Of a stretch of 64,000 nt of DNA, positions 1-11,085 are shown piece after piece; the stretch's first letter is position 1, and every line of letters begins with the position of its first letter. The notes beneath the pieces were generated by a model, which saw only the letters and a list, made by a program, of their open reading frames with translations, was not told the DNA's origin and did no database searches. The stretch covers positions 4,650,001 through 4,714,000 of the forward strand of contig NC_065550.1 of NCBI RefSeq assembly GCF_022605725.1, read 5' to 3'. The stretch comes from Anthonomus grandis grandis. Lineage: Eukaryota > Arthropoda > Insecta > Coleoptera > Curculionidae. A program made the translations under genes and the position numbers.

Positions 1-2694
1 GAGCTTCATCTTTTGCTGGACACATGTAATTTTCCTGATATTGTACTTCTGACTGAGCACTGGTTGAGGCCTAGTGAATGTTTTTTAATATCTGATTATC
101 TTTCTATATCAAATTTTTGTCGTCAACAATCTATACATGGAGGAACCATGATCTTGGCTAGGCAAACAATTGAAACGATTTTTTGTAATATTGATAAGTA
201 TGATAATCTTCTGTTAGAGAATGTTTTTGAATTCTTTCTTTCTTTTTGTAAGCGTTTTAATTTATATATTCTTTGTGTTTATAGGCCACCTACAGGAGAT
301 ATTGCTACGTTTCTGGACAAACTTGATTCTATTTTATCCCTGTTGTCCCTACACTCTAAGGTTATATTGGCTGGTGACTTTAATATCAACTACACTGATG
401 AAACCTTGCCACGTACTTCTCTTTTAAGTATTTTAAATTCTTACGACTTGAAAATGCACGTTCTTTCTCCCACACGAATAACTTCTTCATCTGCAACTAC
501 AATTGACTATTTCTGTACAAATTTTGATGACGTTTTATGCACAGTACTCCCATCTGGTATTTCCGACCATGAAGCTATTCTTGCTAAAATGCCATATAAT
601 ACTGTATCATCTTCATCTCATTATATGGGAAGAATTTTCAGCAGGAGAAATTTCAATGCTTTTTCTGCTGCTACAGCTTCGGTAAATTGGAATGCACTTG
701 AAACGGCTTCTGACCCACTTACTTTATTTTTTCAACTTCTGTGTGATAAGATCAATCAGTGCTTTCCTAAAATGAGGCTTAAAACTAAGAAACGAAAACC
801 ATGGGTTACAAGAGGCCTTCGAATTTCTGCTAAAAACCTCCGTTTTTTGACTAAATTGTGCAAATATACCACAAATGAAAATATCCTTGTATATCATCAG
901 AAATACCGTAGTCTGTACAGAAAGACAATTAAAGCAGCAAAATCTAATTATTATAGGGATCGCTTAAATATGTCATCAAATAGGCAAAGAGAGTGTTGGT
1001 CGATTATTAATGATTTTAGACATTGCCATAGAAAAGTATCGGAACCGGAGTTAAGACCTGACATTTTAAACGACTATTATTGTGATATACCTAATATCTT
1101 GCTCAAGGGCATTCGTAGTAACATTGATCCCTTACACTATCTTCAACAAGTGTCGGTTGAGCATTCATTTTTCTTTCATCCTGTCGAACTTACCGAAGTA
1201 AAAAATGAAATCAAACGCCTAAAAAACCATAAATCATCTGGAGCTGATGGGATATCTTCGAGGTTGTTACTCTTTTTGCCTGATTCAGCCTTAAATGCTT
1301 TAGTTTCTGCCATAAACAATTCTTTACATAATGGCATTTTTCCTTCATGTTTAAAAGAGGCAGTGGTTATCCCTCTTCATAAGGGTGGAGATTTGGATCA
1401 GCCTTGTAATTTCCGTCCCATTTCTATTTTCTCTACCCTCTCTAAGATAGTTGAAAAACTTGCAAAAAGCAGAATTTTGTCCTTTTTACATTATAATGGC
1501 ATTTTGTCTGCAAATCAGTTTGGATTTCAAGCCGGTAAAGGGACTCATGATGCTGTTTTTAGCTTTTTGGAGAGCGTCTATGTGTTCTTGAATTCTGGAG
1601 AGTCATCGGCGGCAGTGTTTTGTGATCTATCCAAAGCATTTGACTTTGTGGATCATGGAATACTGTTATCGATGCTCGATAAATACGGTTTTAGAGGCGT
1701 AGCATTGCGATGGCTTGAGTCCTATCTATCAAATCGTACTCAGAAGGTTTCAGTGTCTGGGCGTTTGTCTGCTTCTAGATCCCTAAAATGCGGCGTTCCC
1801 CAGGGTTCAGTGTTGGGACCACTGTTATTTTTACTGTATGTGGATGACTTGAGTTCATTGAAACTGCAGGGCAAGGTGGTTCAGTTTGCTGATGATACCA
1901 CCATACTATGGAGCCATAAAAATTCTGACTATATTAAGACTTGTATCCTTGAAGACCTTCAGATTTTATCAGGGTGGTGTGCTTCCAACAGGCTCGTGTT
2001 TAATGTAAAAAAGGCGTCTATTATGGGGTTTAAGTGCGATGTTCAGGGTCTGATGTTTGACGAAAATTCTTTCTTCCAGAATAAAGAGTGCTGCAAGTTC
2101 CTAGGAATTACCATTGATGGTCGCCTTCGGTTTGAAGATCATATTTTACATTTAGCTGGGAAATTATCTTCTGGATGTTTCGCAGTAAGAATGGCAAAAC
2201 AAGAGCTGGGAGGGGTGGTTGCACGTTCAGTGTACTTTTCACTTATTGAATCTCATATTCGGTATGGCTTGCCTTTTTGGGGTTTAACCAATAAGGGGCT
2301 ACTTAACATTATCTTTGTTATTCAAAAAAAAGCAGTTAGATACCTGTGTTCTGCTAAGTTAAGAGATTCTTGCAAACCCCTCTTCATTTTTGAAAAAATC
2401 CTAACTCTTTTTTCACTCATTATCTTAGAAACAGCTGCTCTTATTCACAAAATTCCCAAACTACCCTCTGACACTGGCCATTTGACTCGTCGTGTAAATG
2501 ATGTTCCCCTACCTATTCCTACGTCTTCCCTTACCAAAAACTCATTAATTTACATAAGTAAAAGAATTTACAATCATGTTCCTCTGTGTGTTAGACATAT
2601 ATCGGATGTTAAGAAATTTAAAAGAGAATTAAAGTCGCTTTTATTGGCTAAGGCATATTATAACCTGGATGACTTTTTTAATGATAGGTTTTAA
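1..2694 (+). CDS. LINE ORF2: endonuclease-reverse transcriptase (jockey/CR1 group), 5' end outside window
   Basis: The frame is open from base 1 to a TAA at 2692-2694, about 897 codons, so the window edge cuts the protein. The N-terminal part is an APE-type endonuclease: IVLLTEHWL near 48-65, AGDFN with its Asp at 376-378, and SDH at 562-570. The reverse transcriptase follows, with FRPIS near 1410, FCDLSKAFD (catalytic Asp at 1624-1626), GVPQGSVLGPLLF near 1790, and FADD at 1885-1896. The C-terminal thumb-like region ends near the stop. No RNase H domain is seen. Such proteins nick the target and copy the element RNA there. The frame has no internal stop, so this copy is young or recently active. 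The 3' UTR after the stop is pyrimidine-rich. A related, more damaged LINE lies at 46150-47345. Group assignment is by RT motif style only. Confidence 0.9.
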   Translation, partial: ELHLLLDTCNFPDIVLLTEHWLRPSECFLISDYLSISNFCRQQSIHGGTMILARQTIETIFCNIDKYDNLLLENVFEFFLSFCKRFNLYILCVYRPPTGDIATFLDKLDSILSLLSLHSKVILAGDFNINYTDETLPRTSLLSILNSYDLKMHVLSPTRITSSSATTIDYFCTNFDDVLCTVLPSGISDHEAILAKMPYNTVSSSSHYMGRIFSRRNFNAFSAATASVNWNALETASDPLTLFFQLLCDKINQCFPKMRLKTKKRKPWVTRGLRISAKNLRFLTKLCKYTTNENILVYHQKYRSLYRKTIKAAKSNYYRDRLNMSSNRQRECWSIINDFRHCHRKVSEPELRPDILNDYYCDIPNILLKGIRSNIDPLHYLQQVSVEHSFFFHPVELTEVKNEIKRLKNHKSSGADGISSRLLLFLPDSALNALVSAINNSLHNGIFPSCLKEAVVIPLHKGGDLDQPCNFRPISIFSTLSKIVEKLAKSRILSFLHYNGILSANQFGFQAGKGTHDAVFSFLESVYVFLNSGESSAAVFCDLSKAFDFVDHGILLSMLDKYGFRGVALRWLESYLSNRTQKVSVSGRLSASRSLKCGVPQGSVLGPLLFLLYVDDLSSLKLQGKVVQFADDTTILWSHKNSDYIKTCILEDLQILSGWCASNRLVFNVKKASIMGFKCDVQGLMFDENSFFQNKECCKFLGITIDGRLRFEDHILHLAGKLSSGCFAVRMAKQELGGVVARSVYFSLIESHIRYGLPFWGLTNKGLLNIIFVIQKKAVRYLCSAKLRDSCKPLFIFEKILTLFSLIILETAALIHKIPKLPSDTGHLTRRVNDVPLPIPTSSLTKNSLIYISKRIYNHVPLCVRHISDVKKFKRELKSLLLAKAYYNLDDFFNDRF

Positions 2695-2912
2695 CCTTGG
2701 ACATGTTGGAAAGTTTTCTTTTTTTCCTTTTTTCTTCTCTACTACACTTACTACTACTACACTTTAGCTATATCAAAATCAATTAAAAAACTCACAAACG
2801 TTTGTTTAGCTTTGCTGCTGGGCAAATGGATCTGTCAAAGAACGTCTGAATTATACCTTTGAATTGTGAATTGTCGGAAGAGTGGGATGCCAAGGCAGTT
2901 GTGCACCGGAAG

Positions 2913-3475
2913 TTACCAGAGCCCAACGGCCTTAGAGAAACCGATAAGGCTCTCTGGTCTGAAGAACTTAAAGTCACTCGGTACACTGAAAGTGTTACCC
3001 AAGTATTTGAACCTGGCGCGCGTGAGTGCTGGGCACTCCCCGACTACATGGTCAACGGTTTCATCCTCCTCACAGCACCATCGGCATTCCGGGTTGTCCG
3101 CAATACCGATAGTATGGAGATGGCTTCTTAAGTGCCAGTGACCGGTTAAAAGACCTGTCACTAGCCGAATTTCGCGTCTTTTTAGGCGCAGTAGATTTTT
3201 GGTGAGACAGGCAGAGGGCCCATCTATGTGCGCTTTGGCCTGTCTCATACCAGGGGACTCAGTCCATCTTCGGTGGGTCCACTTGTCCAGCAGACCCTTC
3301 ATTGACGCGACCGCAACGCATTTGGCGATACCAACTATGGGTTCCGGCCCCATCGGCACATTCGCGGATCCCAGTCTGGCAAGAGAGTCCGCTTCCTCAT
3401 TACCTGCATGGCCAGGTATCCAGACGAGCTAGACCCTGCAGCCAACCTGCACTAGTTTTTTCAGAACTTAGAAAT
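2913..3475 (-). pseudogene. RNase H domain fragment of an I/LOA/R1-type LINE
   Basis: The minus-strand reading gives the end of an RNase H domain, WIPGHAGNEEADSLARLGS at about 3345-3400. It continues into the C-terminal zinc-knuckle-like segment (C-x2-C, H-x4-C, CRWC...HVVGEC) typical of LINEs that carry RNase H after the RT. Upstream, the frame is closed by a TAG at about 3432 where the family has a coding residue. The RT itself is absent. This is an antisense scrap next to the 3' end of the preceding, RNase H-less LINE, so it is a separate insertion. The GC content is visibly higher than in the surroundings. Confidence 0.8.
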
Positions 3476-4422
3476 AAATTAAAACAATTTTGTCGCAAGA
3501 ACAATCTGTTTGATAATTTATTCTTTGTTTGCGGATTATGATAGTTTAGAATATACCACCTAACTGTAAATCTACCATTTAAAAGAAAAACCTTATGTCT
3601 ATTAATAATTTATGCACTAATTTTCCAATATTAATACTTTTCTTTCCTCTCCTTACGTTTTGTGGACATCCGGTGCCTGTATTGCCTTATATATTTGTAT
3701 TTTCGTTTTATCTTCAAAATTATATTTTTTTTCCTTTTTACCTGAAATATTGTGTTGTATATATTTAATATATTTCCTAAGCAGTCATGTACATCATCAT
3801 AAGGATGCATCACACGTAACTCCTTGCCAAGGTGTTACTGTGGCATGGTTTTTTTTTTATTGAGATGCACTCTTCTTTTATTAAATTAAATTATTTCGAA
3901 TATTTTAATTTTTTTAATGGCAAATCAACGTTTTTTCTTTCTTCTTTCTAATCGTATGAGAGATGTTATTAGGAAGTCATACCCATTATTAAAAAAATTA
4001 AGTTCTAAATTGTCGATAACCCTATTAATGTTAATAATAAAAAAGCTTAATTTGCTTAATGCATTAATTTCACTATGTTAAACATAGGAAATCGAAATAA
4101 GTGTTTATAAATTTATGCTCACATTAAATTGTCTTTCAAACAACATAATTCTTTTTTTGATCTGATAAATAATGGAAAAAAGATATAGTTGCACGCAAGT
4201 GTATAAAGGACCCTCGCCGCTAGGAGGCGTGTTCAAATCTGAATATTGGCGCGACTGTTAAATCGATATAAATAATTACAATGCATTATTACCCTTTCAA
4301 TAAATTTACAGTAATTACTATTAAATTAGAAATTGACAAAGGTAGAAAAATGGTTTTTATTTTTTTATAAGGAAGAAGGAACACGTCCCTGAATTTTCTC
4401 ATGTCAAAATCATGTACACAAT
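3476..4422. other. AT-rich stretch without recognisable gene
   Basis: Homopolymer runs and short open frames only. A tRNA-like B-box match near 4231 lacks a partner A box or folded arms. Possibly LINE 3' UTR debris at 3600-3900. Confidence 0.5.
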
Positions 4423-4641
4423 TTTATTTAAGATTGTTTCAGTTTTCTTATAGATTCGGAGAAAAGTCATATATTGGTCATCCTGTACCACCTCTAAGTT
4501 CTAAAATGGCTCAAGGCAAAGTCTGCTAAATTATGAAGAAATAATGACTTTTTCCACATTACATACTATTATACTTACATATTTTTGGGACTGGAATAGC
4601 TGTGGTCTGGGTTGAAGGTATAGCCACCTGGTTTGACTTGG
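4423..4641 (-). other. Candidate last two exons and poly(A) signal of an unidentified host gene
   Basis: On the minus strand, a 63-nt block 4641-4579 is bounded by ttctag and gtaagt and stays open (KSNQVAIPSTQTTAIPVPKI). A second block begins after aatttag at 4525 and continues in the same frame for ten residues to a TAG at 4494-4496. AATAAA follows at 4428-4423. The phases agree across the small 53-nt intron. The peptide is not recognised. Its phase would also fit the donor of the XNP exon at 30548-30638, so an alternative XNP 3' end is possible. Chance splice-like motifs in AT-rich DNA cannot be excluded. Confidence 0.3.
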
Positions 4642-5355
4642 CTAGAATATAATTAAGTTAATGATTATTTTACAAAAAAGTTTACCTAGATAAAACCAAA
4701 CGCCCAGAAGTGGTTTTGAAAGAAAAAAAACATACTTAAAAGAAAATACAAGTATTTATTATACAATAACTGTTTTCGTACACAAATTACAGAAAAACTT
4801 ACATATGAAATACATTATACATGAGTAATGGCACACAAAATTAACCCTGTTTTGCATAGGATATATCAATTTTGATTATTTATTGTCTTGAAACTTAGGA
4901 TAAATAAATTTTAGTTGAATCCATCAATATTAATTAATCAATATTTAAGAAAATATAAATAATAGTTTCTGTTTCAAATTCGACCCTCAGTATAAGGACC
5001 TCGGGATCTATAAGAGATAGTTAAATTAGGGCAAAGTTCGATAGCAAATCAATGTGAGAAGCTAAATGAAAATAAAAGTCCAAAGAGTGACAAAATGGCA
5101 CTGCTAAGTGCATAGCGATAGCTGAAGAGTCCATTCAAACGTACTAAGAAGTCATTCAAACATGAGTACATTAAAAGAATATTATCGCAAGTAGCGTTAA
5201 TAGCTGTCGACTATATGCTATAGCATTTTTATTTTCCATTGAAAATAACGAAAAATTTGCAATGCTATAAAGCTGTTATTTTATATAATATGAGTACTTA
5301 AAAATATTAAATTACCTAATATATAAAAAAATATATTTATAGATATTATATTATA
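4642..5355. other. AT-rich stretch, nothing recognised
   Basis: No gene-like reading frame or clear repeat. It ends in a tatagatattata run that is also present just beyond the right end of the adjoining mariner. Confidence 0.5.
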
Positions 5356-7338
5356 CAGGGTGGTCATTTGAAAACGAAACAGAGCCTATTTTGGGTCCCT
5401 CAGACATTTGCGAAAAAATCCTCGGACCCGTCAATTTTTGATTTAAGGGGGAACCATTTTTTTGCTAGTTTCGCCTCCCTGAGGGCAAAGCCCTAGCGGG
5501 GGTGACAAGGACCCCAAAATTTTAAATGGAACGGGGGGTCGAGTAATACCTTATTTTGAAGGTATTTTTATGTGGATTATAACCTTAAAGTTTTAAATCG
5601 ATACTATTTCCCTAGTCGATACAGGGGCTAATAAAAGTTACAAAAAAATGTTAAAAAGTATAATTTTAAATAAAGGGCCTAAAGATAAAATCAATCAAGT
5701 AAATGTTCAAAATGTTGGCCTTCGACTTCCATACAATAATACAGGTTTTGTTCAAACCTTTCCCGTACATTGTGCAAAATTTCTGGGGTGATTTGACGAC
5801 ATTCATCAATTATTCTTTGTCGCAAATGGTCTAGCGATGTTGGCTGACTAGCATAAATTTTAGTTTTTAAATGGCCCCATAAAAAAAAATTTAACGGGCT
5901 TAAGTCCGGGGAACGAGGAGACCATTCAATAGCTCCTCTTCTTCCAATCCATTGACCTGGAAACGTTTGGTCCAAATATTGACGAACCCTTGCAGCATAG
6001 TGGGGTGGCGCCCCGGCGCCAGTGCTGAAATACTAGACGATTTTCCAAGTACTCGTTGTTATTTTCTAGCATCTCCACTAATGCTGGATGAATTGTATTT
6101 TCTAATAACTCCAGGTACATCTCTCCTGTTAAAATGCCAGGTAAAAAAAAGGGGCCTACGATATGTTTACCAAAAATGCCAGCCCAAACATTTAATTTTT
6201 CAGGATGTTCTGTATGCACCTCACGAAATATTCTGGGATTTGAATCAGCCCAATAGCGACAGTTGTGACGATTCACAGTACCGTTTAGGAAAAAGGAGCA
6301 TTCGTCAGAAAAACATACATTAAATAGAAAGTGTGGATCATTGGCGGCTTGTTCAGATATAATTTCACAAAATTGTACTCGCCTATCAAAATCGTCTTCG
6401 TTTAGTTCTTGTACGAGATGCATTTTGTACGGATGAAACTTTTTTTTTTTAAAATATCTTCTGAATGCTGCTTCTCTTAATACCAGACACGGTTGATAAC
6501 TTCTTTGTGCTCAGTGTAGGATCTTGCACAATATGGCCTAAAATAGCTACTTCTGAAGCTTCATTCACCACTGGATTATCCATTTCGCCCTTTTTATTAG
6601 CCACAGACCCAGTTTCCCTAAATTTTTGAACCAATTTCAAAATGTACTTGCGATGGACCTGTCGATTAGGGTGTTGTAGTGTGTTAAAGAGCTGGGCAGT
6701 TCTATTAGCATTTTCATTGTTCGCAAAGAAAAGAGAAATTATTTCAACTCTTTCAGCAAGTGAAGAAACCATTATCACACTCAATGTTGTAACTAACTAA
6801 CTTTAAAGAGCTATTTGTTTGACACACTATGATCTGACAGCAGTAAATGACAACCACTATTAAACTTCAAAATGTTGCTATAATAACAGTCTCAACAATA
6901 ACCAAGAGTTCCCTTGCAGAATTGGCATAGATACCTACGGGTATTAAAAAAAAACAAGTACGGTTGACAATGTAGGAGAAAAAAAAATTTGTATTTATTT
7001 AACTGCTAAATTTACAAGCATTTTTTTCCATAAAAAATGTTGACATGTTTTTGTAACTTTTATTAGCCCCTGTATCGACTAGGCAAATAGTATCGATTTA
7101 AAACTTTAAGGTTATAATCCACATAAAAATACCTTCAAAATAAGGTATCACTCGACCCCCTGTTCCATTTAAAATTTTGGGGCCCTTGTCACCCCCGCTA
7201 GGGCTTTGCCCTCAGGGAGGCGAAACTAGCAAAAAAATGGTTCCCCCTTAAATCAAAAATTGACGGGTCCGAGAATTTTTCGCAAATGTTCTGAGGGACC
7301 CAAAATAGGCTCTGTTTCGTTTTCAAATGGCTACCCTG
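5356..7338 (-). mobile_element. Mariner A: Tc1/mariner-superfamily element with about 310-bp TIRs
   Basis: Begins cagggtggtcatttgaaaac after TA (5354-5355) and ends with the inverted copy before TA (7339-7340). The TIRs run about 5356-5665 and 7027-7338 and are nearly identical, including the odd GC-rich part around ctagggctttgccctcagg. Length is 1983 bp. A broken transposase gene lies between them on the minus strand. The near-identity of the long TIRs suggests that the insertion is not old, although the gene is dead. Confidence 0.9.
5691..6784 (-). pseudogene. Mariner A transposase, broken
   Basis: Minus-strand frames in order: 6784-6449 is the N-terminal helix-turn-helix domain (FRETGSV style, DUF4817-like). 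A frameshift in a poly-A/T run near 6440 follows. 6423-5926 carries the first catalytic Asp in CFSDECSFF and the NVWAG segment. A second frameshift falls at the second catalytic motif. 5975-5691 ends with WSPRSPDLSPLNFFLWGHLK and a 58-residue tail. At the second motif the family's QQDGAPPHY is replaced by an altered run followed by GAPPHYAAR in another frame, so the Asp is lost. At the third motif the usual LDFFLW reads LNFFLW (AAT codon), so the third catalytic acid is Asn. Family consensus is from general knowledge of DDD mariners. The product cannot be active. Confidence 0.88.
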
Positions 7339-7340
7339 TA

Positions 7341-7943
7341 TAGATATTATAATAAAGTAGATAAGTCTATTAAATAAAATATTTAACACCTTTTTAAGCT
7401 TAATCTAACTATGATATATTATCGGATAAGTCATTTTCAGCCTTAGAACATTGAAAGGCTAGACTTAGCAACTGCTGTGGAACTATGGACAGTTTGTTTG
7501 CTTGCAATATTTCTGAGGCAATGATGCCAAATACTTATGTCGAAATGGAAAAAAAAAACATTTTGTAATATCATAAACATTTTTCACTTATTCTGACAGG
7601 CGCGATACAATACTATTCCTTTTTAATAAAATATGAAGCATTTTTTTTCATAGAATAGGATAAGAGTCAACATTAAAAGTTAGATAGATAACGTATATTA
7701 GAGAAAAAGGTAACAACATCGCAACGCCGCTCGATTGCATTGTTGATTTCATCGACAGAAGTAATCTTCACCAGTGACGTCGTCAAAAAATTATCTACAT
7801 GATAAATATTTATTATTATTTGAATATGCTTTAAATTATAAACAATGATACCGGAACTCTTGTTGGATATTGTTGAATGTTAGGAACTCTTTATACGTTT
7901 TTTTAACGTGCATCATTAGAGTAAAGTTGCGCTTTGAATAACA
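7341..7943. other. Spacer, nothing recognised
   Basis: AT-rich, with no open frame of note and no repeat shared with the neighbours. Confidence 0.5.
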
Positions 7944-7945
7944 TA

Positions 7946-9170
7946 CAGTATCGGACAAAAATTAAGCGACGCTATAATATTCCTAAAAAACTTTGTGACT
8001 CTACCTCGTATAATTAGGAACAATTATGTAGTATCAGTACATACCTTTGTTAATCGTATTTAAACATTCTTTGCCTCTTGTGATGAATAGCAAGAGATTA
8101 GTAAATTGTTGTATGTTTTTATGCATTTTTTCATGGACAAAAATAAAGCGACTTGTTCGATATTGTTCATACCATTAGTAGATAAACATCGGTTTTGGTC
8201 GATATCAAATCTATATTTTGTTTAAAAATGCCTAGTGGTAAAAGTTTTTCTATTAATCTTAAAGAAAGAATTATTGCATCGTATAAGATGGGAGACGACA
8301 ATACGTAATAAAACAAAAACTAAGGGTTTCAAAATCTGTTGTGTCGAGGACCATTCAGAACTATCGAATTAGGGGAAAAGTAGTTAACCGAAAACAGACG
8401 GGTAGACCGAGAAAAAATTCAAAGAAACTGGATAGAAAAATATTAAAAGGATCTCCCAGGCAAATCCTTTTCAGTCAGCAAAGCAAATTCTGGCTGAAGC
8501 TGGGGGCTCTAATGTTTCCTCTCGAACGATACAGTGCAGGCTAGTTGAAGCAGGCTTAAAAGCATGCAAACCTGCCAAAAAACCGCTTCTTAGTAAGAAG
8601 AATATTAAAGCACGTCTTCTGTTTGCAGATCAACATGCTCACTGGACACCAGAGCAATGAAAAAAAGTACTTTTTAGTGATGAGTCAAAGTTTAATTTGT
8701 ATAAAAGTGATGTGTGAGTATAAAAGTGTTCAATATGTTCGTCGTATTGCAGGTAAAAGACTTGACCCAAAGTATGTCCAAGGTACTGTAAAACATGGAG
8801 GTGGCAACGTGTTAGTGTGGGGTTGTTTCTCTGGCTATGAAATGGGACCAATTTACCAAATTGAGGGCATTATGGATAGGTTTAAGTATAAATATATCCT
8901 TGGCTTGTGGACTAAATATTAAGGGCGCAATCTGATAATGTTTTCTTTATTTTTATTGTAAGTGTCGCTTAATTTTTGTCGTATAGAAATATTTAACTTT
9001 TCTTTTTCTTTTTATAATCTTATTTATACGGAAGAATTTTGGTATGTTATGTAATAAATATATGTTTATTAATGAGTGTATTTGTTTTATTGAGTTTTAA
9101 TTCTTCTTGCGTTTTTGCTTTTTTAATAAAAGAAAAAACTGTATCGTCGCTCTATTTTAGTCGGATACTG
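7946..9170 (+). mobile_element. Tc1-like element with IR/DR termini
   Basis: Left end cagtatcggacaaaaattaa at 7946 after TA (7944-7945); right end inverted at 9146-9170 before TA (9171-9172). Each end also has an inner copy of the same motif: 8135-8152 on the left and about 8963-8981 on the right. This gives the paired outer/inner repeats known from Sleeping Beauty-type Tc1 elements. The gene inside is degenerate and internally deleted. Confidence 0.85.
8228..8931 (+). pseudogene. Tc1-like transposase, deleted and frameshifted
   Basis: It starts ATG CCT AGT GGT and opens into a paired-type N-terminal domain, with stops near 8308. The DNA-binding region with a GRPRK AT-hook-like motif is at 8398-8415. 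Later frames show a first-Asp region (VLFSDESKF) at about 8668-8695. Then comes the well-known Tc1 block VKHGGGNVLVWGCFSGYEMG at 8790-8850. The reading IMDRFKYKYIL jumps straight to GLWTKY and a stop, the normal Tc1 C-terminal end. The segment with the second Asp and the Glu has therefore been deleted. Confidence 0.8.
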
Positions 9171-9372
9171 TATATCTACTTCTATTTTTTTATTTTTAAT
9201 CCAAAATCTACTATCAATAAGTTAATTTTACATAATCATCTCATCACACCGTCTATTTACTAACAATAACGGATTTTGGTTTAAAAAAATTCATATGGGT
9301 ACTACATTATTTAAATAAGTTTATTAATAATTAATATTAAATTAATATAAATAAGTTTATTAATAATACTTC

Positions 9373-9621
9373 TTCACCTTTCGTCAACCATATCATCGAG
9401 GCTAGATATAGGTTCATACCGGAGGCAGATACAGAAGTTCTTTATGTTTGTCAGAAAGGCTTAAGGTTGGACCTTTTAGAGATCCTCGAAATTAATAAAG
9501 CTATAAAATCACCAGGTTTTATTTGTGTCAATGAACAGGCTAAGTTTGATAGCAATCTATTTTTTAAGTCCTTAAGTTCACACACAACCTTCCGACTTCC
9601 AATAAATAAATGGACATAGTT
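9373..9621 (+). pseudogene. Penelope-like element GIY-YIG endonuclease, C-terminal end
   Basis: An 82-residue reading contains FVNHIIEARYRF, a spacer, then LRLDLLEILEINKA and FICVNEQAKFDSNLF. This is the order seen at the C-terminal end of Penelope-like proteins (H-motif, LNLLE-E-EINK, LNEQ). The RT and the GIY-YIG core are absent upstream. The last codons run into the inserted element starting at 9611, so the true end is displaced. Family assignment is from remembered motif order and is fairly secure. The copy is a 5'-truncated remnant. Confidence 0.65.
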
Positions 9622-10052
9622 ATGCATAACGCGACCAAGCGCCAAATTCGTTTTTTTGTTATTATTGTGTCTTCTGACGGCCAAATACCATGTTCATCTA
9701 CGAAAAAAATCTCAAGCGTTAGAAATCTATAGTTAAGGATATATTTTAAATTAAACTAAGCGCCAAACGGTTGATAACACTAGTTGAATTTTGCATAAAC
9801 CGACTAAATGATACGAAATTGCATAGGTCAATTAAACGCCATGATACTGGGCGCTTGGCTTAGTAATGCAAATAGCAGTTAAGTTCGGTCACGTGATCTG
9901 GCACCGAAAAATAGGTAATATATCACGTGATATTTGTCAAATTTTGATCATTTTTCTCGCATAGCATTTACCGAACTTAGCTAGGAAATATCAACAGACG
10001 TTTCTTGAGTGATTTAATTTAAATTTAAAAAAAATGCTGACTGCTATTTTAA

Positions 10053-11085
10053 TAAGGGCCAAATTATGGACCGGCTGGTAAAGTGTCTGGAAAAGTTATC
10101 CTGGTGGTAACATTAAAAATTGAATTATGAACATCTCGTTTGTCTTACCAGCAGTATAATTCTTGCTTACCAGTAGAATAAATTAAGAACAGAAAAAAGC
10201 AGCGTATAAAAGGTTTACCAGGAAATTTATAACCTCAAATTTTTCAAAGAGTTCGAGCTTGCATAGTTTTGCAAGAAGTTTAAGTATAATATTCTAAATT
10301 TTGTTCTTAATCTGTATGAGTACTATATTCTGTCACTTACTATCATCATGATATCTTAAAGTCAGTCCCTAAACACTCAGTGTTATTAAATTATAAATTA
10401 TTTCCTCATAGGTGGTAAGAGGTGTTATGGTTGCACTACCGCCACCAGTTTTAAATATTTCCTGTTTGTTTTTGGCTACTTTTTTTATACCCTTATACTT
10501 TGTCTGAAAATTATTCAGGGTTCGAACCGCCCCTGACACAGGGTTTTTTACATTAAATTATTTTGCTCTGTAATTTAGTAAGTCAATATGGGTTACTAAA
10601 TTACAGAGCTAAATAATTTATTATTCTTTTTCAGAAAAGTTTACCGACCTTTTTTTTTATCAGGTTGTCCTCTAAAAAAATAATATAAAAAAATTTATTA
10701 AAATTGTACCAAATTCACTGCACAGTATACAGTTTCTCAAAAGCGACTTAACATAACAGAAAGAATATCGGATTTGGCACAAAACAAGTATGCAAGTATC
10801 TGTAACTATTATCACAAATTAAAAACCAAACACTTTCATTATTTTTGTTTATTTTATTTATTTTATCAGGACCGGAGATTCATAGCCCTAATCTTTCTTT
10901 TTTTCTTAAGATTTTGTTGTGCCGACCAGAACAATTACGTTGTTCTTAAATTGTAAACTTAACAACAGGTTAAAGTTTGTTTCATAATTCCTCCTACAGC
11001 TACAAGTAGGTTTACCGAGAGGATAGAATTTATCTTACTAATAACACAGAGGAACTTTACCAGCTGCTCCGTAATTTGGCCCTAA
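10053..11085. mobile_element. Second TIR element nested inside the first
   Basis: The left end taagggccaaattatggacc and the right end are about 31-bp inverted repeats with few mismatches. Both continue into CTGGTAAAG. The motif TTACCAG or its reverse recurs at least six times near the ends (for example near 10139, 10156 and 10212 on the left), suggesting a subterminal array. It contains a long hairpin at 10554-10620 but no coding capacity. About 1.03 kb. Confidence 0.6.
10554..10620. repeat. 28-bp-arm hairpin
   Basis: Arms 10554-10581 and 10593-10620 are reverse complements with one mismatch, separated by 11 nt. The centre of each arm contains ctctgtaatttagtaa. It lies inside the nested TIR element. 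Confidence 0.85.

Noticed and set aside
2859..3432. Several plus-strand frames over the RNase H scrap
   Set aside because: They are antisense of the recognisable minus-strand RNase H fragment and have no conserved motifs.
4225..4245. tRNA-like B box (gtgttcaaatctg)
   Set aside because: No A box at the right distance and no acceptor, D or anticodon stems. Chance match.
10515..10535. ggttcgaacc, another B-box/T-loop-like palindrome
   Set aside because: No tRNA fold upstream. It lies inside the nested TIR element.
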